Part shown: positions 10,181-18,638 of the stretch, piece after piece | Position numbering within the stretch: the stretch's first letter is position 1 | How the letters are laid out: each line of letters begins with the position of its first letter | NCBI GenBank assembly: GCA_016286555.1 | Contig: JAEETA010000005.1 | Location: forward strand, 1-64,000 | Origin: Lachnospiraceae bacterium | GTDB taxonomy: Bacteria; Bacillota; Clostridia; Lachnospirales; Lachnospiraceae | DNA: 64,000 nt | Reading direction: 5' to 3' | The notes under the pieces: model-generated | What the model saw: the letters and a program-made list of their open reading frames with translations, nothing else | Databases searched by the model: none | Told to the model about the DNA's origin: nothing | Made by a program: the position numbers and the translations under genes

Positions 10181-11944
10181 TCAAAGCAGGTACCGGGTGC
10201 GGAAGATCTCCAGGTCCCTGTGGAACTGCTCGGACTGTTTTTCCTCCACATGCTCCAGATACTCGTGGGTATCGAAGCTGCCCGCATCCAGCTCGATCAT
10301 GGCTACCGCCACATTGGAACAGTGGTCGGAGACACGCTCTAAGTTGGTGAGGAGGTCATTAAAGATGAAGCCCTGGTGGATGGTGCAGGTGCCCTGCTGC
10401 AGGCGCTCTACATGGTGCAGCTTCATTTCGTCGCAGAGATTGTCGATGACGGTCTCCAGGGGCTCCACCTTCACAGCGGTCTCCAGATCGTCCGCCTTGA
10501 AGGCTTCCGTTGCCAGCCGGGTGACTTCGGATACGGCATCCGTCACCACGTGCAGCTCATGCTGGGCCTCGCCGGAGAAGGTGACTTTTTTCTCCACCCG
10601 CTCTCTTGCGTTCTCCGCGATGTTGCGGGCGTGGTCCGTGATGCGCTCGAAATCCGAGAGCACGTGGAGGAACTTGGAGATCTCACGGCTCTGCTGGGTG
10701 GTCATGGTCTTGCCGGTGAGCTTGGCCAGATAGGTGCCCAGGATATCCTCGTACTGGTCGGCTCTGGCCTCCATATCCGTCACCAGCTTGAACCGGTTGT
10801 CAGAGTAGTTCCACAGAAGGCCCAGTGCGGACTCGATGGAACGGTCCGCCAGCTCCGCCATGGAGGCGATGGTGAGGCGGCACTGCTCGATGGCCAGAGC
10901 GGGGTGTGCCAGGAAACGCTCCTCCAGACGGATCATCTCCGGCGCTTCTTCCTCTGCTTCCTTCTGTTCCTTGTCCGGAATGATGGCCTTGACCAGTGCT
11001 TCGATCACATCCGTGAAGGGCAGCAGGATCGCGATCACCGCCAGACGGAACACCGTGTTGACCAGAGCGATGGAGAAGGGGTTCATGGTCAGGGAGGTGA
11101 AGCTGAAGTCTATGATGGCGTTCAATATATAGAAAAGAGAGCCGACGGACAGCACGCCCATGATGTTTTCCACCAGGTAGACATAGGCGGTGCGCTTTCC
11201 GCCGATGGTAGCGCCCAGAGAGGAAAGCAGGACCGGTGCGGAGGCACCCACGGAGACGCCCAGCAGCAGGGGCAGCGTGGATTCAAAGGTCATGGCGCCG
11301 GTGACGGAGAGGGCCTGCAGGATACCAACGGAAGCGGAGGCGGACTGCAGGACCACGGTGAAGAGGGCACCCACCAGGATACCGACGGCAGGGTTGCTCA
11401 TCTTGGTCAGGGTCTCCAGGAACCAGGGCTCATCCTTCAGGGGGCTGACGGAGCTGCTCATGGAGCTCATGCCCACCATGAGGATCACAAAGCCCAGCAG
11501 GATATTGCCGATGTTGACGGTGGACTGGCGCTTTGCCAGCATGCGCAGAAGCATTCCGATGATGGCCATCACACCGGTCAGGGTGGCGGTGGACAGCAGG
11601 CCTGCCACGCCCTCCGCGCCCTCGATGTAGCTCAGACAGATCACCCAGCCCGTGATACTGGTGCCCAGGATGGAGCCCAGGATGATGGGGATGGCCTGCC
11701 GCAGCTTCATGATGCCGGAGTTAACGAAGCCCACCACCATGACGGAGGTGGCACCCGAGGACTGGATCACTGCCGTAACCCCTGCGCCGAAGAGCATGCC
11801 CTTTAACTGCGTGCCGGAGAGGCGGAACAGGATGGGCTCCAGCTTGTTGCCGGATACCTGCTTCAGTCCGTCTCCCATGAGGGCCATGCCGTAGAGGAAC
11901 AGCGAGATGCCCATTAATAGCCCGATGATCTGTGAAATGCCCAT
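10181..11944 (-). CDS. Na+/phosphate cotransporter with C-terminal PhoU-like domain
   Basis: 587 residues from the ATG at 11944, which has AAGGAG six bases upstream; the frame is open further but without a site. The N-terminal half has two NaPi repeats with hydrophobic segments and the signatures VTAVIQSSGATSVMVVGFVNSG and TVVLQSASASVGILQALS (QSSGA and QSASA). Residues about 340-560 form an acidic helical PhoU-like domain. The protein imports phosphate with sodium, as in NptA/YjbB. It is divergent from a PhoB/PhoR-like pair, and the shared intergenic region contains TTAACA repeats facing this gene, suggesting induction by phosphate starvation. Confidence 0.93.
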   Translation of the reverse strand: MGISQIIGLLMGISLFLYGMALMGDGLKQVSGNKLEPILFRLSGTQLKGMLFGAGVTAVIQSSGATSVMVVGFVNSGIMKLRQAIPIILGSILGTSITGWVICLSYIEGAEGVAGLLSTATLTGVMAIIGMLLRMLAKRQSTVNIGNILLGFVILMVGMSSMSSSVSPLKDEPWFLETLTKMSNPAVGILVGALFTVVLQSASASVGILQALSVTGAMTFESTLPLLLGVSVGASAPVLLSSLGATIGGKRTAYVYLVENIMGVLSVGSLFYILNAIIDFSFTSLTMNPFSIALVNTVFRLAVIAILLPFTDVIEALVKAIIPDKEQKEAEEEAPEMIRLEERFLAHPALAIEQCRLTIASMAELADRSIESALGLLWNYSDNRFKLVTDMEARADQYEDILGTYLAKLTGKTMTTQQSREISKFLHVLSDFERITDHARNIAENARERVEKKVTFSGEAQHELHVVTDAVSEVTRLATEAFKADDLETAVKVEPLETVIDNLCDEMKLHHVERLQQGTCTIHQGFIFNDLLTNLERVSDHCSNVAVAMIELDAGSFDTHEYLEHVEEKQSEQFHRDLEIFRTRYLL

Positions 11945-11993
11945 GACATTCTCCTTTATAAGCGTTTTCTGTAGTTTCAGCATAGAAAAGAAA

Positions 11994-12035
11994 TGTTAAA
12001 TCCTCTGCCATGACAATGTTAAATTCATGTTAAAT
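11994..12035 (-). promoter_or_regulatory. PHO-box-like direct repeats upstream of the Na/Pi cotransporter
   Basis: On the minus strand TTAACA occurs three times, as ATTTAACA at 12028-12035, 12017-12024 and 11994-12001. The first two are exactly 11 bp apart and the third 23 bp further (about two turns). This matches the 11-bp-spaced TTAACA-like repeats recognised by PhoP/PhoB-type regulators. A TATGCT -10 candidate lies about 10 bp after the last repeat. Binding itself is inferred. Confidence 0.65.
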
Positions 12036-12051
12036 CAAAATGCCCCGAGTC

Positions 12052-12080
12052 TTTCAAAACCCCCGCAAATATGCTAAAAT
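12052..12080 (+). promoter_or_regulatory. Promoter of the PhoB/PhoR-like pair
   Basis: TTTCAA at 12052 and TAAAAT at 12075 are separated by 17 bp. Transcription would begin near 12087, which excludes the in-frame ATG at 12071 as start codon and supports the start at 12119. Confidence 0.5.
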
Positions 12081-12118
12081 TTGGGAAAGTTGGTTCTGGG
12101 GTTCCGACGGTGGAGGAA

Positions 12119-12811
12119 ATGGCTTTGATCTATCTTCTGGAAGACGATGACAGCATACGGAAACTGGTGATCTACGCTCTGGAAAGCCAGGGGTATTCCG
12201 CCACGGGCTTTGAGGCGCCCGGCATCTTTTGGGAGGCGGTGAATCGGCAGATCCCGGAGCTGGTCCTCCTGGACATCATGCTGCCGGAGCAGGACGGGAT
12301 CAGCATCCTGAAATCCCTCCGGGCAGATCCTTCGACCGCCCATGTGCCGGTGATCATGCTCACCGCCAGGGACACGGAATACGACAGAGTGGAAGGGCTG
12401 GACGCGGGAGCGGACGATTATCTGACCAAGCCCTTCGGAATGATGGAACTCACCGCCAGGATCCGGGCGGTGTTACGGAGAACGGAGCCCGCGAGGGACG
12501 CGGGAGGATATGTTCTGGGAGCACTGCAGGTGAGCCCTGCCCGCCACGAGGTGACGGTGGCAGGAGCGCCGGTGCATCTGACCCAGAAGGAATTTGCTCT
12601 GCTGCAGCTCCTGCTGGAGAACAGACCGCAGGTCATGACCAGGGAGGTGCTCCTGGACAGAGTCTGGGGGCTGGGAGCGGAGCGGGAAAACCGCACACTG
12701 GACGTGCACATCCGCACCCTGCGGTCCAAGCTGGGCACTGCGGGAGAGGTGATCGAGACCGTTCGCGGCATCGGTTACCGCATCGGCGGAGAGGTGCGCC
12801 GGGGAAAGTGA
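12119..12811 (+). CDS. OmpR/PhoB-family response regulator
   Basis: 230 residues. The receiver starts at once (MALIYLLEDDDSIRKLVIYALESQGY), with the phospho-acceptor Asp in LVLLDIMLPEQDG and Lys in DYLTKPFGM. The winged-helix domain includes LTQKEFALLQLLLENRPQVMTREVLLDRVWG and DVHIRTLRSKL, ending TVRGIGYRI. The ATG at 12119 is chosen because family alignment starts there, although its GGAGG is only about two bases away. It is followed after 7 bp by the sensor kinase and is divergent from the phosphate transporter, so a PhoB/PhoP role is likely. Confidence 0.92.
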   Translation: MALIYLLEDDDSIRKLVIYALESQGYSATGFEAPGIFWEAVNRQIPELVLLDIMLPEQDGISILKSLRADPSTAHVPVIMLTARDTEYDRVEGLDAGADDYLTKPFGMMELTARIRAVLRRTEPARDAGGYVLGALQVSPARHEVTVAGAPVHLTQKEFALLQLLLENRPQVMTREVLLDRVWGLGAERENRTLDVHIRTLRSKLGTAGEVIETVRGIGYRIGGEVRRGK

Positions 12812-12818
12812 GGGACGT

Positions 12819-14147
12819 ATGGTTCAGACGATCTTTCGGAACACGGTACTGGTAGGAAGCGCGGTGGTGCTGGTCTGTGCGGCCCTGGTCTTTGGGCTCC
12901 GCTACTCCCAGATCAAGCAGGAGGCCAGGGAAGAGCTGGCAAGGGAGGCGGTCTTTGTCCGGGAAGGCATTGATCTGAACGGCATCGCCTATCTGGAGGC
13001 TATGGAGATCGAGGATCATGTCACTCTGTTGGACGGGTCGGGGACGGTCCTCTATGACAACCGGGGACGCATGGAAGACGCCGGGAAGCCGGAAGCTCCG
13101 GAGTTCCGTACGGCCCGGGAAAAGGGAGAAGGGTACCACGTCCGCCGGAATCCGGAGGGGGGCTTGACCATGTACTGTGCCTTCCGCTGCGATGACGGCA
13201 ATCTCCTGCGGATCGGCCGCGCGCTGGAACCCGTGAAAGAAGCCTTTACCTTCGTAGGACAGATGATCTGGGTGGTGATCCTGGTATTTTTGCTGGCTTT
13301 TGTCCTGTCCTTCCGGGCGGCCAATCAGATCGTAAAGCCCATCAACGCCATGAACCTGGACGATCCCGAGGCAGTTCCCTATCCGGAGCTGGCGCCCCTG
13401 GTGAATCGGATCCGGGAGCAGAACCAGACCATCCGGGAAGAAACGGAACAGCGAGGAGAGCTGCGGAGAGAATTTTCCGCCAATGTGTCCCATGAACTGA
13501 AGACCCCCCTGACTTCCATTTCCGGCTTTGCGGAACTGATGCAGCAGGGGCTGGTGCCTCAGGAAAAAGTGCAGGAATTCGCCGGTGACATCTACCGGGA
13601 GTCCCAGCGCCTCATCAATCTGGTGGATGATATCATCCGCCTGTCGAAACTGGATGAAAACGCCATTCCTCCGGAGTGGGAGGATGTGGATCTCTACGAG
13701 CTGACCTCTGATCTGCTGGACAGCCTGCGCCCCGTAGCGGAGCGCCAGAACGTGCTCCTGCATCTGGAGGGAGACCATGCCGTGGTCCGCGGGATCCGGA
13801 GACTGCTCAGTGAGATGGTGTTCAACCTTTGTGACAATGCTGTCAAGTATAACCGCTGGGGCGGCACCGTCACCGTGACTGTGAAAGAAACTGAGGAGGG
13901 TGCTGCTTTAAGCGTTGCGGATACCGGCATCGGCATCCCGAAGGATCAGCAGGACAGAGTCTTTGAGCGATTTTACCGCGTGGACAAGAGCCATTCCCGG
14001 GAGCTGGGCGGCACCGGCCTGGGTCTGTCCATCGTAAAGCACGGCGCCCAGTTCCATGACGCCACCGTTTCCCTGGAGAGCGAGCCGGGGGAAGGAACCA
14101 CCATAACGTTAAAATTCCCCGCAAAGGAAAGCGAGGGAGAAGTATAG
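12819..14147 (+). CDS. Membrane sensor histidine kinase, PhoR-like
   Basis: 442 residues. A transmembrane helix at about residues 7-27 and a second near 145-165 enclose an extracytoplasmic region. HisKA has FSANVSHELKTPLTSISGFAELMQQG, the PhoR/PhoB-partner type; the ATPase domain has NLCDNAVKYNR, ADTGIGIPKD and GGTGLGLSIVKHGA. It starts 7 bp after the response regulator with GAGGG upstream. With the adjacent phosphate transporter it is the probable phosphate sensor; signal specificity is inferred from context only. Confidence 0.92.
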   Translation: MVQTIFRNTVLVGSAVVLVCAALVFGLRYSQIKQEAREELAREAVFVREGIDLNGIAYLEAMEIEDHVTLLDGSGTVLYDNRGRMEDAGKPEAPEFRTAREKGEGYHVRRNPEGGLTMYCAFRCDDGNLLRIGRALEPVKEAFTFVGQMIWVVILVFLLAFVLSFRAANQIVKPINAMNLDDPEAVPYPELAPLVNRIREQNQTIREETEQRGELRREFSANVSHELKTPLTSISGFAELMQQGLVPQEKVQEFAGDIYRESQRLINLVDDIIRLSKLDENAIPPEWEDVDLYELTSDLLDSLRPVAERQNVLLHLEGDHAVVRGIRRLLSEMVFNLCDNAVKYNRWGGTVTVTVKETEEGAALSVADTGIGIPKDQQDRVFERFYRVDKSHSRELGGTGLGLSIVKHGAQFHDATVSLESEPGEGTTITLKFPAKESEGEV

Positions 14148-14181
14148 ATCCGTTTTATCAAGGCAAATTCAGGAGGGAAAA

Positions 14182-14910
14182 ATGAGCGACAAGGCAATGC
14201 TGGAGATCCGGAACTATTCCAAGACCTACGGAGGAGAGAAGAAGGCGGCGGACAATGTGAGCCTCACCGTTATGAGCGGTGATATCTACGGATTCATCGG
14301 ACACAACGGCGCAGGAAAGTCCACAACTATCCGCGCGGTGGTAGGAGTGCTGGACTTTACCGAAGGAGAGATCTTCATCGACGGGCACTCCGTGAAGACA
14401 GACCCTATCGCATGTAAGAAGATCACGGCGTATATCCCGGATAACCCGGATCTCTATGAGAACCTGACGGGAATCCAGTATCTGAATTTCATCGCGGACG
14501 TCTTTGAGATCAGTGCCGCAGACAGAGAAGCACGGATCAAAAAATACGCGGACACCTTTGAGATCACGGACGCCCTGGGGGATCTCATCAGTTCCTACTC
14601 CCACGGAATGAAGCAGAAGCTGGCCATCATTTCCGCTTTGATCCATGAACCGAAGCTCCTGGTGCTGGACGAGCCCTTTGTGGGCCTGGATCCCAAGGCA
14701 ACCTTTACCTTAAAGGAGATCATGCACGAGATGTGCGAGCGGGGCACCGCCATCTTTTTCTCCACCCACGTGCTGGATGTGGCGGAAAAGCTGTGCAACA
14801 AGGTGGCTATCATCAAGAAGGGCCGGATCATCGCCTCCGGAACCATGGAAGAACTGACGGAAGGCCATTCCCTGGAAGAGGCATTTTTGGAGGCGGATCA
14901 TGAAGAATAA
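14182..14910 (+). CDS. ABC transporter ATP-binding protein
   Basis: 242 residues with Walker A (GHNGAGKSTT, about residues 38-47), Q-loop, signature YSHGMKQKLAI, Walker B LLVLDEPFVGLDP and switch His in FSTHVLD. It belongs to the ABC-2 exporter group that pairs with one large permease. AGGAGGG lies four bases before the ATG. Its last codons overlap the start of the permease gene by 11 bp, so the two are translated together. Substrate unknown. Confidence 0.93.
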   Translation: MSDKAMLEIRNYSKTYGGEKKAADNVSLTVMSGDIYGFIGHNGAGKSTTIRAVVGVLDFTEGEIFIDGHSVKTDPIACKKITAYIPDNPDLYENLTGIQYLNFIADVFEISAADREARIKKYADTFEITDALGDLISSYSHGMKQKLAIISALIHEPKLLVLDEPFVGLDPKATFTLKEIMHEMCERGTAIFFSTHVLDVAEKLCNKVAIIKKGRIIASGTMEELTEGHSLEEAFLEADHEE

Positions 14911-16504
14911 CGCATTTTTGCTGCTTCGGACCCTTCTCCTGTCCACCAGCAGCATCAATATCCTCAAACATACCACGGACAAAAAGAAGAAGGGCAGAAT
15001 CATCGGCGGCTTTGTCGGTCTGGCCCTACTCTATGCCATGCTGATGGCCTACTGCATCGCCACCTGTGCCGGGTTATGTGCCCAGGGGTTGGGAGATTCG
15101 GTACCCGCCTTTTGTGTCATGATCCTTTCGGGCCTGGCCCTGGTATTTACCTTTTTCAAGACCAACGGATATCTGTTTAATTTCAAGGAATACGATATGC
15201 TCATGTCCCTGCCCTTTGGCAGCGCTGCCGTTGCGGGGTGCAAGTTCCTTTACATGTATGTAAAGAGTCTGCCCTGGTACCTGATCATTTCCTATTCCAT
15301 GATGGGAACCTATGCATACTTTACGGGAGCGGGTGTTCTCCCTCTGATTCTGTGGTTTTTGCTGACTTTCTTCGTGCCCCTGATCCCCATGCTGGCGGCT
15401 TCCCTCCTGGGATTCCTCATCGCCCGGATCAGCGCAGGCTTTAAGAAGAGCAATGTGGTTCAGACCGTTCTCTCCGTGCTCATCGTGCTCTTTGCCTTCT
15501 CCATCCGGTTTATCCTGGAGGACGTGTTCCGCAATGACAAAGTGGAACAGGTGTTGGAGAAAACCTCCGACGTGACGGAGCAGGTGATCGGCAAGTATCC
15601 GCCCGGTGCCTGGTTTGCGAATGCCGTCACCGGGGGGAGCATCCTGCAGGCACTCCTGCTGATCGCAGTCAGCACGGGACTGTTCCTGGCGGTCTTTACA
15701 CTGGTGGGCAGATCCTACCGGAACATCAATTCCTCTCTGAAAAATCATGCCGCTTCCGGAAAATACCGGATGACGTCGCAAAAGACCCGCAGCACCCTGC
15801 AGGCCATCGCCTTCAAGGAGTTCAAGCGGATGATGGGATCTACCATCTACGCTACCAATGTGGGCATGGGAGAGATTCTTGTGACGCTCGTGTCAGTTGC
15901 AACCCTGATCCTGGGATTTGACAGGATCGTTGATATGGTGACCCAGAACGCACCCTTTGACCATGCGCTCCTGCAGCCTGCTATTCCTTTCATTGTCTAT
16001 TTCTTTATCGGGATGGTGGCTTCCACGGTTTGCTCTCCCTCCCTGGAGGGGAAGAACTACTGGATCGTACAGAGCCTGCCTATTGAGAAGAAGACCCTCT
16101 ATCAGGGGAAAATGCTCTACAACATGTATCTCACCGTTCCCTTCGCACTCCTGGGAACTCTGTGCATGTGCATTTCCGCCCGGGTGCCCTTCCTCAATGC
16201 GATCCTGTACCTGATCCTCAGCGTGGTACTGTGCGCTTTTTCCACCGCATGGGGTTGCGTCTGCGGCATCAAGCACATGCGGCTGGACTGGGAAAATGAA
16301 GTGGAGGTTATCAAGCAGGGAGTCGGGGTGGTGATCTACATGTTCCCGAACATGTTTGTGGTCATGGGACTCTGCGTCCTGACCGTAGTCATGGGTCGGG
16401 CCATGGATCACAAACTGGTGGCGCTGGTCTTTATCGTCATCGCAGGGGCTCTGACGGCGCTGAGCTACCGGAAAGTCCTGCGCCTGTCCCGGGAACGGGG
16501 GTAA
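14900..16504 (+). CDS. ABC-2 type permease
   Basis: 534 residues with about 12 hydrophobic segments in two halves; the linker around residues 185-320 is polar. It begins with MKNNAFLLLRTLLLSTSSIN, lacks a signal peptide, and overlaps the ATPase gene, with GGAGG six bases before the ATG. It is of the large-permease ABC-2 type found in Lachnospiraceae two-gene exporters. Substrate is unknown; export of a peptide, lipid or antimicrobial is possible but not shown. Confidence 0.87.
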   Translation: MKNNAFLLLRTLLLSTSSINILKHTTDKKKKGRIIGGFVGLALLYAMLMAYCIATCAGLCAQGLGDSVPAFCVMILSGLALVFTFFKTNGYLFNFKEYDMLMSLPFGSAAVAGCKFLYMYVKSLPWYLIISYSMMGTYAYFTGAGVLPLILWFLLTFFVPLIPMLAASLLGFLIARISAGFKKSNVVQTVLSVLIVLFAFSIRFILEDVFRNDKVEQVLEKTSDVTEQVIGKYPPGAWFANAVTGGSILQALLLIAVSTGLFLAVFTLVGRSYRNINSSLKNHAASGKYRMTSQKTRSTLQAIAFKEFKRMMGSTIYATNVGMGEILVTLVSVATLILGFDRIVDMVTQNAPFDHALLQPAIPFIVYFFIGMVASTVCSPSLEGKNYWIVQSLPIEKKTLYQGKMLYNMYLTVPFALLGTLCMCISARVPFLNAILYLILSVVLCAFSTAWGCVCGIKHMRLDWENEVEVIKQGVGVVIYMFPNMFVVMGLCVLTVVMGRAMDHKLVALVFIVIAGALTALSYRKVLRLSRERG

Positions 16505-16575
16505 GTGATCCTGCATCAATGAACCGGGATCAAGGATCCCGATAAACCTGTAATCCGGCACAAAGGGGAAAGCAC

Positions 16576-18258
16576 ATGAATGAGTTGGGATACATTGAAA
16601 GCCTGAAGCGGCGGATCCTCATCGTGGACGACGAGGAGATCAATCGGGAGATCCTGGGCCACATCCTGGAGCAGAATTACGAGATCGCCTATGCGGACAA
16701 CGGTGAGACGGCCATGTCCATGCTGGAGGATGGGGGAGGCAGATTTTCCCTGATCCTGCTGGACCTGCTGATGCCCGTGATGGACGGATTTACGGTGCTG
16801 GAGCGGATCCGCGGCAATGAGCGCCTGACAGGCATCCCGGTGATCGTTATGACTTCGGAGAAGCCTGCAGAAGTGCGCAGCATCAAGCTGGGGGCGGATG
16901 ATTTCATCACCAAGCCCTACGATATGCCGGAAGTGATCCTGGCCAGATGCGAGCGGATCATCCAGCTCTACGAGGACAAGAGCATCATCCGCAGCGCCGA
17001 GAAGGATGACCTCACGGGACTCTATACCAGAGAGTTTTTCCAGGAGTATGTCACCAGGATCGACACCTATGTCGGTAATCGTCCCATGGATGCCGTGGTG
17101 TGCAACATCGAGCATTTCCACATGCTGAACGAGATGTACGGCCGCAAAAAGGGAGACCGGGTGCTGCAGGCCACCGCGGCTGCGCTCTTTTCCCTGCTGG
17201 GGCCCGAGGACATCATCGGCAGCAGGCCCGACGCGGATTATTATTACTTTTATCTGCCTCACAGAGACAGCTATGAGGAGATCCCAGAGTTAGTGCAGGC
17301 CCGCCTGGCGGAGCGCATCGGGATCCCCGGGATCCGGATCCGCATGGGCATCTATCAGACCGTGAACAAGACCAGACCCGCAGAGCACCGCTTCGATCAC
17401 GCGAAGCTGGCCTGCGACAGGATCCGGGGGGACTATACCAGACAGATCCTGGTCTACAGCCGGGAAATGAATGAGCGGGATCTCTACGAGGAGCGGCTGA
17501 TCCACGACATCGACGCCGCCATCGCCAACCGGGATCTCATCGTCTATTACCAGCCCAAATACAACATCCGGGGAGAGGAGCCGCAGCTTTGCAGCGCCGA
17601 AGCCCTGATCCGCTGGCGGCATCCCGAGCTGGGAATGATCAGCCCCGGAGATTTTATTCCCCTGTTTGAAAGCAACGGACTCATCCAGAAGCTGGACCAC
17701 TATGTTTGGGAAGAAGCAGCCGCTCAGATCGGGCGCTGGAAAAAGGAGCTGGGCCGCGCAGTACCCGTCTCCGTCAACATGTCCAGGGTGGACATTTACG
17801 ATCCGGAGCTGGAGCAGCGATTCCTGGGACTCCTTCAGGAGAATGACCTGACCCCGGCGGATCTGATGCTGGAGGTGACGGAATCCGCCTACGCAGACGA
17901 TGCCCAGGGTCTCATCGATGTGGTGAACCGCCTGCGGGAGCAGGGCTTCCGCATCGAGATGGACGATTTCGGTACCGGATACTCCTCCCTGAACATGATC
18001 ACCACCATTCCCATCGATGTGCTGAAGATGGACATGATCTTTATCCGCAACATGAACCGGGACGAGAAGAGCCTGCGTCTGGTGGAGCTGGTGCTGGAGA
18101 TCGCGGAATTTCTGAAGGTGCCTGTAGTGGCGGAGGGAGTTGAGGACAAGGCCCAGGTGGAACAGCTCAGGAAAATGGGCTGCGATATCATTCAGGGTTA
18201 TTATTTCTCCAAACCGGTACCCCCGGAGGAATTTGAAGCGTTTATCAGAAAGGGGTGA
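16576..18258 (+). CDS. Response regulator with degenerate GGDEF and intact EAL domain (c-di-GMP phosphodiesterase)
   Basis: 560 residues. The receiver (about 12-135) has ILIVDDEEINREIL, acceptor Asp 63 in LLDLLMP and Lys in FITKPYD. A GGDEF-fold region (about 145-290) keeps DDLTGLYTREFF, but the active site reads GSRPDADYYYF, so cyclase activity is unlikely. The EAL domain (about 305-555) is intact: AEALIRW (Glu 342), VNMS, VTESAY, MDDFGTGYSSL, LKMD, AEGVE and IQGYYFSKP. It should hydrolyse c-di-GMP under control of phosphorylation. A free Hpt gene follows 38 bp later and a REC-Hpt-REC gene converges on it. Confidence 0.93.
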   Translation: MNELGYIESLKRRILIVDDEEINREILGHILEQNYEIAYADNGETAMSMLEDGGGRFSLILLDLLMPVMDGFTVLERIRGNERLTGIPVIVMTSEKPAEVRSIKLGADDFITKPYDMPEVILARCERIIQLYEDKSIIRSAEKDDLTGLYTREFFQEYVTRIDTYVGNRPMDAVVCNIEHFHMLNEMYGRKKGDRVLQATAAALFSLLGPEDIIGSRPDADYYYFYLPHRDSYEEIPELVQARLAERIGIPGIRIRMGIYQTVNKTRPAEHRFDHAKLACDRIRGDYTRQILVYSREMNERDLYEERLIHDIDAAIANRDLIVYYQPKYNIRGEEPQLCSAEALIRWRHPELGMISPGDFIPLFESNGLIQKLDHYVWEEAAAQIGRWKKELGRAVPVSVNMSRVDIYDPELEQRFLGLLQENDLTPADLMLEVTESAYADDAQGLIDVVNRLREQGFRIEMDDFGTGYSSLNMITTIPIDVLKMDMIFIRNMNRDEKSLRLVELVLEIAEFLKVPVVAEGVEDKAQVEQLRKMGCDIIQGYYFSKPVPPEEFEAFIRKG

Positions 18259-18296
18259 TCGCATATGCGATCTCTCCCCATACGGAGGAAGAAAAA

Positions 18297-18638
18297 ATGG
18301 CTACGATGGAAGATCTGAGGGCATACGGCGCCAATGTGGACGAGGGCCTGGCACGCTGTATCAACAATGAGGGTTTTTACCTGAAGATGATCGGAAAAGC
18401 GGTGGAGGATTCCTCCTTTGAGGACCTGGAAAAGGCCATTGAAGTGAAGGACTATGCACAGGCATTTGAACTTGCTCATGCATTAAAGGGAGTCCTGGCC
18501 AATCTGGCCCTGACTCCCCTTCATGATCCTGTCTGTGAAATGGTGGAACTGCTGCGCAGCAAAACGGATACGGATTACAGCTCCTATCTGGAACGGATCA
18601 GGACGAAAAAAGCGGAGCTGGAGTCACTGCTGCAGTGA
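18297..18638 (+). CDS. Free-standing Hpt phosphotransfer protein
   Basis: 113 residues starting at MATMEDLRAYG, which has GGAGG eight bases upstream; an upstream ATG at 18255 overlaps the previous gene and has no site. The helical protein carries AHALKGVLANLAL with phospho-accepting His 61, the Hpt signature. It would shuttle phosphate between a hybrid kinase receiver and a response regulator, most simply the REC-GGDEF-EAL protein just upstream. Its stop codon abuts the stop of the convergent REC-Hpt-REC gene. Confidence 0.85.
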   Translation: MATMEDLRAYGANVDEGLARCINNEGFYLKMIGKAVEDSSFEDLEKAIEVKDYAQAFELAHALKGVLANLALTPLHDPVCEMVELLRSKTDTDYSSYLERIRTKKAELESLLQ

